Shown: positions 16,046 through 25,133 of the stretch, piece by piece
Layout of the letters: every line of letters begins with the position of its first letter
Position numbering within the stretch: the stretch's first letter is position 1
Made by a program: the position numbers and the translations under genes
Notes under the pieces: model-generated
Seen by the model: only the letters and a program-made list of their open reading frames with translations
The model's database searches: none
Told to the model about the DNA's origin: nothing
Origin: Spirochaetales bacterium
GTDB taxonomy: Bacteria; Spirochaetota; Spirochaetia; Treponematales; Treponemataceae
Assembly: GCA_003252395.1 (NCBI GenBank)
Contig: QKEL01000009.1
Location: forward strand, 620,001-684,000
Direction of reading: 5' to 3'
Length of the DNA stretch: 64,000 nt

Positions 16046-18285
16046 AAAAGATCCCTTCGGTATTTAGGAAACGCTACACGGAAAAGAAATACGCTTCCAA
16101 AATTCGCAAGAAACTCCACATCGACGCGGATCGCGAATTCATTGAATCGCTTTTCTCCGTACGGACGGACCCAAAATCCGGAATGACCGTTCGCGTATTC
16201 GACGGGGACAAGGTTACCGACAAACAGGCTGAAAAACGCGTTGGCAAGATCGCAAAGGAAATAAAGAAGCAAAAAGGGCGATTTAACCTGGTATCCCTTT
16301 TTGCGGCGCTTCTCTTTTTCGGTGCCGTCGTATCGGCCTTTGGCGTTTTCAGAAACCAAATCGCCCGAATGGCCATCGTCTCCGCGGCGGAAAACGCGTT
16401 CGGGGCGAAATGCGACCTACGGTCGGTAGATTTCGATTTGTTCAATGCCAGCTTCTCGCTTGAGGGCTTGGCGGTGGCCAATCGGGACAGCCCCATGACC
16501 AACCTGTTCGAGATAGGCGAAGCGGAGCTGAAATTCGACCTGCTCTGGCTTACGAGAGGCAAATTGCACGTGGATACGGGAAAGGTTACCCATATCGCGT
16601 GGGGAACGCCGCGGAACGTTTCCGGCGCCTTGCCGCCAAAACGGGAAAAGGCCTGGAAGCAAAGGCAGGATTCAGCAACGGACGGAGCCGCGGGAACGAA
16701 TAAGGCCGCCGTTGGCGGCAAGGGGTCCCCGGTTAACCTTTCGGCGGGATTTTCAGCGGTTACCGATATGCTCGATCCCCAGAAGATTCTCGACGCCGAA
16801 ATGGCGCAGCTCCTCCTTCCGGCCGCCGTGGACCGGGTATCGAAAACGGTGCCGGACCTTACGGCAAAATGGGCCGAGCAAAACAAAACGCTGAAAACCA
16901 GTTCCGACGGCGTCGTAAAGACCGGCAAGACGATCGCCGCGATCAATCCCGCGTCGCTGAAGACCCCCGAGGATATCCAGGCGGCCCTAAAAACCGTCGA
17001 GGCCTCGAAAACGGTCATTGAAGACGGGGTACGCGTCGCGAAAAAAAGCGCCGACGACGTTAAAAACGATATCGCGACGGTGGCCGCGCTGAAAAAAGAG
17101 GCGGAAACGGCGTACAAAAACGACGCCGCGCGGTTAGCCACCCTCGCGTCCTCGGTCAAGGCCGCGAACCTTGAAACGGGAACGAAGGTTCTTTCTTCCG
17201 TATTCGAATCGTTCGCCGCCGCGACGCTGGGAAATCTCTACCCCAAGGCCGAAAAGGCCATTGCCCTGGCCGTTAAGCTTCAGAATAGGCCGAAGGACGC
17301 GCAAGCGGTGAGCCTGAAGAAAAAATCGGGAGCCCTATCCCGCGCGGCCGGGCGAAACGTTCCCTTCGGCGTCGGCAAGGCGCCTACCGTGCTCTTTAAG
17401 AGCCTGGAACTCGGTATCGACGCTCCCGGCGTTTCCGGAACGGGTTCGCTTACCGACATAACCGATGACCAGGAGGCGAACGGCAAGCCCTCGCTTTTCG
17501 CGGTGAGCCTTTCCCACGGGAGCATGTCAGAGCGGCTCTCCGGCTCGTTCGACCTCCGTTCCCGAACCGATACCGCTTTCAACGCCGATTTCGCCGCAAA
17601 TGGATACGCGATCTCGATTCCGGCTCCCGATACGCCGGGTATTCCCTCGGTTCGGGGCACGTTGAACGCGACCGGCACGTTGCTGATTTCCCGATCGGGC
17701 GACGCGTCGGTTCGATCGCGGCTCTCCCTCGCCGATTCCCGGATCGAAACGAAACCGTTCGACCCTTCCTGGGCGTATGGCGCCTATCAGGACGTACTCT
17801 CGAACCTAACCGCCATAAACGGCGAGCTGACCGCGGAGTTGCCCCGTTCGGGAAATCCTTCCGTCTCGTTCTCTACCGACGCGGACAAGATTCTTGGCGC
17901 GGCCATCGCGGAAGGAGTGAAAAACCGCATCGCGGGCTTACGGAAAGACGTTCAAAAACTCGCCGATTCATGGCTTGCAGAACAACAGGCGGCCTACGCC
18001 CCGCAGATAGCCACATTTACCTCGGTAACGGGCCTTACCCCGGAAATGGCGAAAAACGCACTGGCGTATGAAACCGTCGTGGACGACAAGAAGGCGGCCC
18101 TTGAACGGCGGGCCAAGGACCTCGTGAACGAGCAAACCGAGGCGGCTCGCAAGGCCGCGGAAGCGGCGGCGGCCGAGGCAAAGGCAGCCGCGGATAAGGC
18201 GGCTGCCGAAGCAAAGGCCGCGGCGGACAAAGCAGCCGCGGACGCAAAGGCGAAAGCCGCCGATTCGATCAAGAAGATCTTTTAA
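16042..18285 (+). CDS. TIGR03545-type large membrane-anchored protein
   Basis: 747 residues. A basic cytoplasmic N-terminus of about 90 residues precedes one membrane helix (LVSLFAALLFFGAVVSAFGVF). A long periplasmic region follows, with an AsmA-like start (FGAKCDLRSVDFDLFNASFSLEGLAVANR), a helical middle and beta-rich stretches. The last 45 residues are an Ala/Lys/Glu heptad-like repeat (AEAKAAADKAA, repeated three times), a likely coiled coil. The AsmA-like pattern hints at envelope lipid or outer-membrane maintenance, but no function is established. It ends just before a bidirectional terminator. Confidence 0.8.
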   Translation: MKKIPSVFRKRYTEKKYASKIRKKLHIDADREFIESLFSVRTDPKSGMTVRVFDGDKVTDKQAEKRVGKIAKEIKKQKGRFNLVSLFAALLFFGAVVSAFGVFRNQIARMAIVSAAENAFGAKCDLRSVDFDLFNASFSLEGLAVANRDSPMTNLFEIGEAELKFDLLWLTRGKLHVDTGKVTHIAWGTPRNVSGALPPKREKAWKQRQDSATDGAAGTNKAAVGGKGSPVNLSAGFSAVTDMLDPQKILDAEMAQLLLPAAVDRVSKTVPDLTAKWAEQNKTLKTSSDGVVKTGKTIAAINPASLKTPEDIQAALKTVEASKTVIEDGVRVAKKSADDVKNDIATVAALKKEAETAYKNDAARLATLASSVKAANLETGTKVLSSVFESFAAATLGNLYPKAEKAIALAVKLQNRPKDAQAVSLKKKSGALSRAAGRNVPFGVGKAPTVLFKSLELGIDAPGVSGTGSLTDITDDQEANGKPSLFAVSLSHGSMSERLSGSFDLRSRTDTAFNADFAANGYAISIPAPDTPGIPSVRGTLNATGTLLISRSGDASVRSRLSLADSRIETKPFDPSWAYGAYQDVLSNLTAINGELTAELPRSGNPSVSFSTDADKILGAAIAEGVKNRIAGLRKDVQKLADSWLAEQQAAYAPQIATFTSVTGLTPEMAKNALAYETVVDDKKAALERRAKDLVNEQTEAARKAAEAAAAEAKAAADKAAAEAKAAADKAAADAKAKAADSIKKIF

Positions 18286-18290
18286 AAAGC

Positions 18291-18330
18291 GAAACGGCCC
18301 CCGGAAACCAAGGCTTCCGGGGGCCGTTTC
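18291..18330. terminator. bidirectional intrinsic terminator
   Basis: GAAACGGCCCCCGGAA pairs perfectly over 16 bp with TTCCGGGGGCCGTTTC across an 8-nt loop. A-rich sequence precedes it and T-rich sequence follows. It lies between the convergent TIGR03545 and P83/100 genes and can serve both. Confidence 0.93.
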
Positions 18331-18347
18331 GTTTCAGTACGTTTCCC

Positions 18348-19979
18348 TTATTTCCCCGCCAGATCCACCAGATCGGTGGAGCGCAAGAGCCGAATGAGAC
18401 CCTTGCTGTCCTGAACGAGAATGCCCTTATCCGTGGCGGTGATGACCGTGGAAGGCAGGACGTTCACGGTCGATTTTGCCTTGATCGCGAGGTTACCGTC
18501 AAACCGGGCCAAAGCGGCTCCCGAATCCGTTTCCACGACGGCGAAATAATCATTGTTCAGCCGAACCAGCATGCTCGATTCCGCGATCGAATCGGCGCCC
18601 TCCTTGATCAATTCCAAAGAGGAGGAATCGACAAGAACTAGCCTTACCGTGGCGTTTCCGCCTTTTTTGCCCGCGACGGCCATGAGGCCCGCGCCGGTAT
18701 CCACGAGGGTTCGGTTCCGTATCGAATTGAGGGGCGACGTTTTCAGGAGCTTTCCGGAATTGAGGTCTACCAGCTGGAGTTCGGCGAGCAGGTTCTTCTC
18801 GTCCACGATACGCAGGGCGTACGCGGGAACCGTTTCGGCGAGGGCGTTTTTCTCCGCGGCCTTCGCGGCGGCGGCGTTTTGGTCCACCTGCTTCTGTACA
18901 TCCGTCGCGATATCCTTGCGTTCCGCCTGAGCCTCGGTATTTTTCGTGTCCGCGAGCTTTTGGTCCGCGGCGGCTTGCTGTTCGTTCTTGGCGACCGTCG
19001 CGTTTGCCTGATCGGCTGCCTGCTGCTTATCGGCAACCTCTTGCTTCTTTTCCGCCGCGGCAGCGGCCGTCTCCGCCGCCTTTTGCTGGGCAGCCTCATC
19101 CTGTGGGTTGGCAGCCGCCGCTTTCGCCGCCTGGTCGGCGGCCTTTTGCGCGGCTTGCGCGTCGGTTTTCGCCGCCGCGAGGTCGGATTGCGCCGCCTGA
19201 GCGTCGGTACGGGCCGTCGCGGCGTCCTTTTGGGCCGTTTCCGCGCGATTTTGGGCCGCGTCGGCCTCGCGCTCCTTTAGGTCCACCATATCCTTTCGGG
19301 TATCGACGCCGGCGTTCGCGTCTTCCTTGATCTTTCCGACGACCTCGGGAGCGGTAAGGGACGTGGTATCGATGGTGCTGACCGTTCCCGTAAGCCTGGC
19401 CTCGGAAAGGGGAACGATGATCTGGGACCGGCCGGCCCACTCGTCGTATCGCAGGGATAGGCCCACCTTATCGGATGTCACGTACCCCATAACCACCGGT
19501 TTGTATTTTTTAGAAAGCGCCTCAAGCTTTCCCCTGTTCACGGCGTTATACACCGTCACGAAGACCGCGAGGGTATTCGCGTCCTTCGCCGAATAGCCGT
19601 ACGCCGCGCTCAGATACCCCGCGAGGATTCTCCTGATATTGTCTATGTGATCGACCCCGGCGTTCGCCCCGAGCACGAGTATGTCGGCGTCGAGCCCCGT
19701 CGCCACCGCGGGATCCACGGCGTGAATTATCCGATAGCGGGTCCCGTCGCCGGATACGCCAGCGGCGAGGAGGGACGAACCCAGGGCCGTGCCTATCCCG
19801 GTTATCTCCGCCGCGGTACTTACCACCGAATGGGGGCCGTTATAGTTTATGAACTCGATCGACGCCGCGTTGGCGGTTCCCAATTCGTTTCGATCGACTT
19901 CGAGGGCGAAGGCCTCGGGGGCGAGGGCCCCGATCGCGGTCAAAAAGAAAAGAACAGCAAGGGTAAAGCCTTTTTTCAT
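18348..19979 (-). CDS. P83/100-type secreted coiled-coil protein
   Basis: 543 residues with a signal peptide (MKKGFTLAVLFFLTAIGALAPEAFA) and a GGAGG ribosome-binding site before the ATG at 19979. Residues about 20-220 form the conserved N-terminal domain (NRELGTANAASIEFINYNGPH-like opening). Residues about 225-380 are a low-complexity Ala/Gln/Asp coiled coil (RAETAQKDAATARTDAQAAQ...). The C-terminal 150 residues are beta-rich, with repeated short strands. This order matches spirochaetal P83/100 proteins, which are periplasmic or surface-associated antigens of unknown biochemical role. It is 33 nt downstream of the PQQ-like gene, in the same operon. Confidence 0.85.
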   Translation of the reverse strand: MKKGFTLAVLFFLTAIGALAPEAFALEVDRNELGTANAASIEFINYNGPHSVVSTAAEITGIGTALGSSLLAAGVSGDGTRYRIIHAVDPAVATGLDADILVLGANAGVDHIDNIRRILAGYLSAAYGYSAKDANTLAVFVTVYNAVNRGKLEALSKKYKPVVMGYVTSDKVGLSLRYDEWAGRSQIIVPLSEARLTGTVSTIDTTSLTAPEVVGKIKEDANAGVDTRKDMVDLKEREADAAQNRAETAQKDAATARTDAQAAQSDLAAAKTDAQAAQKAADQAAKAAAANPQDEAAQQKAAETAAAAAEKKQEVADKQQAADQANATVAKNEQQAAADQKLADTKNTEAQAERKDIATDVQKQVDQNAAAAKAAEKNALAETVPAYALRIVDEKNLLAELQLVDLNSGKLLKTSPLNSIRNRTLVDTGAGLMAVAGKKGGNATVRLVLVDSSSLELIKEGADSIAESSMLVRLNNDYFAVVETDSGAALARFDGNLAIKAKSTVNVLPSTVITATDKGILVQDSKGLIRLLRSTDLVDLAGK

Positions 19980-20012
19980 TCGGTTTTCCTCCGGAGCGGG
20001 ATATTGCTGGCT

Positions 20013-21689
20013 TTATTGTACAATATTTCCGATTACCTGTCGCGCGTATTCTTGCGTGGCCGGGCCGTACGGCGATTTCGTAAAGGAGACGAGGAGGGCG
20101 GCATAGTCCCGCGCGTCTCGGTCATTGCCGTATTTTATCAGCGCATACAGGGTGTCGCAGGCCGCGCGGTTGACCGAATCGTTGCCGCTGCCTGACGTTC
20201 TGATGATCCTTCGTACCGCCTCGCCCACATCGCCGCTGCCGCCGCCCGCGGCGGCCAGGCCGTACAGGATGCCGAGGGAGAGGGTTTCGCCGTTCGCGTA
20301 CCTCGATTGCTCTATGAGAAAATCACGGTATTCGGAAGACCCAAGCTGGCCCAGGAGGCTCGCCGCCCGGGCCCGTTCCGTGTCAAAAAAGCCCGCGCGA
20401 ACGCCGGGAGCCAACGCGAGGCCAAAGGTGGTACCCCGAACGATGCCCGCCAACCGGCGCGCCCATTGTGGCTCGTCGACTCCCGCGAAATCGCCGGAAA
20501 CCGTGACCGAACCGGCGCCGAACGCGATGGAATCGGATACGAGGGAAAAGAAGGCGCCGGTTTCGCCGGGATCGGGATGCGAAAACCAACCGGGCGTTTT
20601 TCCGGCGAGCGACAATACGCCGTAGCCCCGGGAACCGTGACTTCCCTCGAGCGCGCCTATTCGGCGCTCGCCCGTCCAGGCGTTCACTTGCCACCCGGAA
20701 GCCACGCCGTACACCGTGCCGTCGGGGCCCAGGGAGGGAATCCCGGCGTTTACCGGAATTTCCAAAGCCCAGAGGACGGCCCCGTTATCGGATATCGCGC
20801 AGGCCAAGCCCGGCGAAAGCACGTAGTATTGCCCGTAATCCCGCAGTACCCGAAAGCCTACGCCGAAACGGAGGTTCGTCTCCCGAGTCCACAGCGTCGC
20901 GCCGTCGGTGCCGTTCAACGCCGCGACCGCGCCGTTTTGCCGGACGGCGAATACCGTTCCGGCCGTCGCCGAGAGCGCGGAAATTTCCGTCGTTGACGAA
21001 AGCGCCCACACCGCCGAGGCGATTCTACCCGCGCGGACGTCCCAGGCCTCTATGCGCCCGTTGGCGTACGAGACCGCGAAACCGAAGGGAAGCGGGGCGA
21101 AATGAACCGCCGTATCGGGCAATTCCGCGATATCGCCCAAGGCGCCAAAGGGACCGATAATCGCGAGGCGGGAACCCTCCAGGGGAACCAGGATATCCCC
21201 GTCCCCGGTCTCGCCCACGGGGCCCACGAAGGAGGCGGGCAGGGTGACCTTCCAAAGCTGTAGGCCATTTATGGCGAAGCAGCGAACCGCGTCGCGGTAA
21301 AAGACGAAGATACGCCCGTCCCGACCGGCCTTGGGGGGCGCGACCGGATCCGACGCGCCCTTGGTCTGCCACAGCGCGTTTCCGTCGGCGCTGAAAAGGG
21401 ATACGAGCCCCGGCAGGGAAACGGCGCAAACGAACTCCTCGGCAACGACCGAAACGTACGGGGTCGCGCGGCCGGGCAACCGGCGGCTCCACAAAAAGGC
21501 CCCGTCGCGACCGATGCAGGTTATGGACCGGTCGTCGGTAACGGTAACGGACCGATTGCCCAGGGGGACGGGAGAACCCATCGGCTCGCCGGAAAGGACC
21601 CTGGTCCAGCGGGGTGACTCGGCAAAGGCCGTACCCATGGCCATGAGAAGCGCCGAAAGCGCGACCGAAGCGCGAAGGGACCGCCTCAT
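20013..21689 (-). CDS. secreted PQQ-like beta-propeller protein
   Basis: 558 residues with a signal peptide (ASVALSALLMAMGTAFAE). Several PQQ-type blades end in short G-x-x-L-W strands: GAFLWSRRLPG, GNALWQTKG, GLQLWKVTLP, GATLWTRETN and GAVLWALEIP. The C-terminal 150 residues change to helices (FLIEQSRYANGETLSLGILYGLAAAG...), resembling HEAT-type repeats. No catalytic quinoprotein residues can be identified, so a scaffold role like that of BamB-type propellers is more likely than an enzyme. The start overlaps the methyltransferase stop by ATGA, and P83/100 follows 33 nt later. Confidence 0.75.
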   Translation of the reverse strand: MRRSLRASVALSALLMAMGTAFAESPRWTRVLSGEPMGSPVPLGNRSVTVTDDRSITCIGRDGAFLWSRRLPGRATPYVSVVAEEFVCAVSLPGLVSLFSADGNALWQTKGASDPVAPPKAGRDGRIFVFYRDAVRCFAINGLQLWKVTLPASFVGPVGETGDGDILVPLEGSRLAIIGPFGALGDIAELPDTAVHFAPLPFGFAVSYANGRIEAWDVRAGRIASAVWALSSTTEISALSATAGTVFAVRQNGAVAALNGTDGATLWTRETNLRFGVGFRVLRDYGQYYVLSPGLACAISDNGAVLWALEIPVNAGIPSLGPDGTVYGVASGWQVNAWTGERRIGALEGSHGSRGYGVLSLAGKTPGWFSHPDPGETGAFFSLVSDSIAFGAGSVTVSGDFAGVDEPQWARRLAGIVRGTTFGLALAPGVRAGFFDTERARAASLLGQLGSSEYRDFLIEQSRYANGETLSLGILYGLAAAGGGSGDVGEAVRRIIRTSGSGNDSVNRAACDTLYALIKYGNDRDARDYAALLVSFTKSPYGPATQEYARQVIGNIVQ

Positions 21690-22888
21690 CGGGTAAACCG
21701 TCCGTACACTTCGGCATGCTGGGTTTGTGGATAAAAGTCGTACAGGGTTACCCCCTCCAATCGGTATCCGGCGCGCTCCAGGAGGGCCGAATCACGGGCA
21801 AAGGTTACCGGATCGCAGGAAACGTAGCGAATTTCGGGAATGGCCGAAGCGGCGAACCAATCCAGGGTTTTTCTCGCCAGCCCCTGACGGGGCGGATCGA
21901 TTATAGCGACGTCGAAATCTCGCCTTGCGGCTGGATGGTCGGGCCAGGCTTCATCGGAAACGGGGCATAACTCAAGCGAAGGCCCGTCCAGGCCGACGTT
22001 TATCCGGGCAAAGTCCAAGGCGGCGGCGTTATGCTCCACCAAGACCGCGCGGCCGAGAGTCGATCCGGCAAAGGCGGAAAAAGTGCCGACGCCGGCATAA
22101 AAATCGAGTAGGGTACCCGGGCCCTTCAGGTCGCCCGTTACGTCACGTAAAAGGGTTTCGAGCAGGGCGAGGTTGGATTGAAAAAAGCCCCGTACGTCGA
22201 ACGTTAGTCTCTTCCCAGACAGGCTCACCGAGGCGGTGGTAGTCCCTCCCTCATGGTAGAGGCGGCCGTCGTTCGCGAATACCTGAAAACGGCCCGGGAA
22301 ATCGGCGGTTCGACCAGCCCTTCGGCGGTTATGCCCGCGTCCGGCGAGCGAAGGGGGCCTTGAACCGCGATTCGAGAAGAATCGTCCCATCTCGCGGGCG
22401 ATCGTTCCGTCGGCGAGGGCCTGACGCAATTCCGGCACCAATATCGGGCAATCGGTTACCGGGATAATTTCGCTTGAACGGGAGGCGGAAAACCCCGGCT
22501 CGCCCGATTCGCCCCGGTGGAACTGGGCCCGGCAACGATAGCCGTAGGGTTCCCCCGCCTTAACGGGAATGCCGCCGTCCCAGGCGCTGCCGGCGCGCCT
22601 GAGCGAGTCCGCGGCGACCGCCGCTCTCATTTCTCCCTGATAGGCCGAATCGGCCATTTGAAGCGAACATCCGCCGCACGATCCGAAAAGGGGACACGAC
22701 GGCTCGACGCGGCGGGGCGATTTTTCCAATACCCCGATAAGCCGGGCCTTCGCCCAATCCTTTCGATTTTCCACGATCTCTATTTCGGCGGTCTCGCCGG
22801 GCAGCACGAAGGGCACGAATACGGCTTTTCCGTCTACCCTTGCAAGGCACGATCCCCCGGCGACCGGTTTTTCTGCGATAATAGTCAT
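21686..22888 (-). CDS. 23S rRNA/tRNA uracil-C5 methyltransferase (RlmD/TrmA family)
   Basis: 400 residues from the ATG at 22888; the longer track start (23023) would run through the divergent hydrolase gene. The N-terminus is a TRAM domain (GGSCLARVDGKAVFVPFVLPGETAEI). An Fe-S cysteine cluster follows (CPLFGSCGGCSLQ). The C-terminal SAM domain has DFYAGVGTFSAF, the motif DPPRQGLARKTL and the catalytic cysteine in YVSCDPVTFARD. It methylates a uridine at C5 in rRNA or tRNA; which one cannot be told. There is no Shine-Dalgarno; a TATACT box lies 10 nt before the ATG, suggesting a near-leaderless mRNA. Confidence 0.9.
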   Translation of the reverse strand: MTIIAEKPVAGGSCLARVDGKAVFVPFVLPGETAEIEIVENRKDWAKARLIGVLEKSPRRVEPSCPLFGSCGGCSLQMADSAYQGEMRAAVAADSLRRAGSAWDGGIPVKAGEPYGYRCRAQFHRGESGEPGFSASRSSEIIPVTDCPILVPELRQALADGTIAREMGRFFSNRGSRPPSLAGRGHNRRRAGRTADFPGRFQVFANDGRLYHEGGTTTASVSLSGKRLTFDVRGFFQSNLALLETLLRDVTGDLKGPGTLLDFYAGVGTFSAFAGSTLGRAVLVEHNAAALDFARINVGLDGPSLELCPVSDEAWPDHPAARRDFDVAIIDPPRQGLARKTLDWFAASAIPEIRYVSCDPVTFARDSALLERAGYRLEGVTLYDFYPQTQHAEVYGRFTR

Positions 22889-22966
22889 ATACTTACGGAG
22901 TATACCATGATCGGCATACTCGAACGAGCCCGGGTAGGGTAGCTGAACGCAAGGAGATCGGTTGAA

Positions 22967-23902
22967 ATGAAAAAAGACACCATTACTTTTACTGCCAGCG
23001 ACGGAATGAAGCTGGCGCTGCACCGCTGGCTGCCGGACGATCGGCCCGTGGCCCTAATCCAGATAGCCCACGGCATGATGGAATTCGCGCAGCGGTACGA
23101 TTCCTTCGCGGAACGGGCGGTTCGGCTCGGTTACGCGGTTATCGCCAACGACGCGCGGGGGCACGGCATGACGGCCGGAACCCTTGAGGCCCTAGGCCGG
23201 CTGGGGGAGAAAGATACCTTCAACCGCTGCGTCGAGGACCTGTACGAAATTACCCAGCATGCGCGCGACGAATGGCCCGCGCTCCCCGTTATCCTTTTTG
23301 GCCACTCCTGGGGCTCCTTTCTCTCCCAAATGTACATAGAGCGGCATGGAGAGACGCTCTCGGCGTGCATCCTCTCGGGAACCCGCGGTCCCGATCCCCT
23401 TGAAGTATTCGGGGGAAAAACCCTCGCGAGGCTCCTCGGCGCGCTGGGACGCGCGAATAAAAGATCGCCGCTCCTTTTCAACCTCAGTTTTCGTCCCTGC
23501 AACGCGCGCGTCCCGAATCCCCAAAGCCCGAACGCCTGGCTTTCCTCCGATGGCGAGGCGGTAGCCCTTTACGACGCATCCCCCTGGTGCGGCTTCCTTC
23601 CCACCGTTCGTTTCTGGGATTCTCTAATGACCGGATTATCCGAAATACACACGAGGGCAGCGTTTGAAGCGATACCCAAAAACCTTCCCGTTCTCCTTTT
23701 CGCGGGCGCGGACGACCCCATCGGGAAATACGGAAAGACCATCGATGCGCTCGTTACGGCGTACCGCGACGCCGGCATGACCGACGTTGAGATAAAGACC
23801 TACGGGGGAGCGCGTCACGAAACCCTCAACGACGCGTGCCGCGACCAGGTAATGGACGACCTTTTTGCATGGATGGCGCTTCGGCTTTCCCCGCGGGGTT
23901 AA
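22967..23902 (+). CDS. alpha/beta hydrolase, monoacylglycerol-lipase/lysophospholipase-like
   Basis: 311 residues. The serine hydrolase fold is clear. The oxyanion segment is QIAHGMMEFAQRYDSFAERA, followed by NDARGHGMT. The nucleophile serine is in FGHSWGSFLSQ, the acid in LLFAGADDPIGKYG and the histidine in GGARHETLND. This arrangement (COG2267) is shared by monoacylglycerol lipases and lysophospholipases. No signal peptide is seen, so it is cytoplasmic. AAGGAG lies 10 nt before the ATG. It is transcribed divergently from the uracil methyltransferase. The substrate is unknown. Confidence 0.88.
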   Translation: MKKDTITFTASDGMKLALHRWLPDDRPVALIQIAHGMMEFAQRYDSFAERAVRLGYAVIANDARGHGMTAGTLEALGRLGEKDTFNRCVEDLYEITQHARDEWPALPVILFGHSWGSFLSQMYIERHGETLSACILSGTRGPDPLEVFGGKTLARLLGALGRANKRSPLLFNLSFRPCNARVPNPQSPNAWLSSDGEAVALYDASPWCGFLPTVRFWDSLMTGLSEIHTRAAFEAIPKNLPVLLFAGADDPIGKYGKTIDALVTAYRDAGMTDVEIKTYGGARHETLNDACRDQVMDDLFAWMALRLSPRG

Positions 23903-23907
23903 TTCCA

Positions 23908-23936
23908 TTGACAGAGGGGCGGAATAAGTAGAAAAT
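23908..23936 (+). promoter_or_regulatory. sigma70-type promoter of pcnB (near-leaderless)
   Basis: TTGACA, a 17-nt spacer, then GAAAAT. The pcnB ATG at 23946 begins 9 nt after the -10 box, so the predicted transcript has at most a few leader bases. No Shine-Dalgarno is present. Confidence 0.6.
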
Positions 23937-23945
23937 GAAAACCAC

Positions 23946-25133
23946 ATGTTAACGAGATACAGTTCCGATTCTAAGGGCAGGACGGTGCGTACCGCCCTCG
24001 TTTATACGCGAGAAGAACATGGCATCAACAAGGCCCATATCGATCCCGAGGCGATCCGGATCATCCACCATCTGCGCTATCACGGTTTCGACGGCTACAT
24101 CGTCGGCGGAGCGGTACGGGATCTGGTAATCGGCAAGACCCCGAAAGATTTCGATATCGTGACCAATGCCGAGCCTACTAAAATCAAACGCCTTTTCAGG
24201 AATTCCCGCATCATCGGCAAGCGGTTCCGGTTGGTGCATATCTTTTTCGGCCCGAAAATATTCGAGGTTTCGACCTTCCGGTCTTTGGCGGACGGGACCA
24301 TCGGAAACAGTTTCGGTACCATAGACGAAGACGTCCAAAGACGCGACTTTACGCTCAACGCCTTGTATTACGACCCGCTGAAAGAACACGTGATCGATTA
24401 CGTGGGGGGAATCAAGGACCTCAAGAGCAGAAAACTGCAGCCGGTCATTCCGCTCAAGACCATCTTCAAGGACGATCCCGTGAGGATGCTCAGGGCGGTA
24501 AAGTACGCGGTCTCGACGGGATGCAAAATTCCTTTTCTGCTGCATCGTAGCCTCAAAAAATCAGCGCCGCTCCTGCAACCGGTATCGCCTTCCCGCCTTA
24601 CCGAGGAAATCATCAAGATTCTCAATAGCGGCCGTTCCCGACAAATCGTGGAAGAGGCCCTAAAATACGACCTTTATATGTATCTGCAGCCGGGCGCGGC
24701 GAGTCTTATAGACGAAAACCGGAAATTCGCGGCGGATTACCTGAAATCGCTTGATGAGGTAGACGCGTTAACCGCCTCGGGCGAGGAAACAAGGCTCGGC
24801 CGGAAACTGGTGGGGCTCATTAGGGACTTGGTAAACATTATCGCCGACTGGAAGGGCAACCCTTCGGAGGTATACAATCACGTGTACCACGAATGCCGTC
24901 GGTTCGTCATGCCCATGAACCCGCCCCGGGTAGAACTGGAGTATGCCGTTCGATTATGCCTCAAGGAAGGCGGGCTCAACGTCAGGATGCCCCGAAACAG
25001 GGAAAAAAGGAACGAAGAGCAATACGCGGCGCAAGACGCGGAAGCAAAGCTTCAGTCTCCCGGCAGCAACGGGAGACCCGCGAGAAGGCGCCGTCGCCGA
25101 CGGGGAACGCCGCCTATTTCGGCAGCGAATTGA
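23946..25133 (+). CDS. pcnB: poly(A) polymerase / CCA-adding-family nucleotidyltransferase PcnB
   Basis: 395 residues. It adds 3' poly(A) to RNA, or belongs to the very similar CCA-adding group. The head domain has YIVGGAVRDLVIGKTPKDFDIVT (GGxVRD plus D-x-D), FRLVHIFFGPKIFEVSTFR and RRDFTLNALYYDP. The neck has FKDDPVRMLRAVKYAVSTG. The early RxxHGIN...PEA segment (REEHGINKAHIDPEA) is typical of bacterial PAPs rather than CCA enzymes. The C-terminus is very basic (RRRRRRG), as expected for RNA binding. The last 20 nt overlap the convergent TPR gene. The promoter just upstream suggests an essentially leaderless mRNA. Confidence 0.9.
   Translation: MLTRYSSDSKGRTVRTALVYTREEHGINKAHIDPEAIRIIHHLRYHGFDGYIVGGAVRDLVIGKTPKDFDIVTNAEPTKIKRLFRNSRIIGKRFRLVHIFFGPKIFEVSTFRSLADGTIGNSFGTIDEDVQRRDFTLNALYYDPLKEHVIDYVGGIKDLKSRKLQPVIPLKTIFKDDPVRMLRAVKYAVSTGCKIPFLLHRSLKKSAPLLQPVSPSRLTEEIIKILNSGRSRQIVEEALKYDLYMYLQPGAASLIDENRKFAADYLKSLDEVDALTASGEETRLGRKLVGLIRDLVNIIADWKGNPSEVYNHVYHECRRFVMPMNPPRVELEYAVRLCLKEGGLNVRMPRNREKRNEEQYAAQDAEAKLQSPGSNGRPARRRRRRRGTPPISAAN

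Noticed and set aside
16074-17159. 361-aa minus-strand ORF
   Set aside because: Antisense to TIGR03545, Ala/Ser/Arg-rich with no ribosome-binding site.
18180-18280. Tandem AEAKAAADKAA-coding repeat considered as a mobile or phase-variable repeat
   Set aside because: Units differ at the DNA level and stay in frame; it is a coiled-coil-coding repeat.
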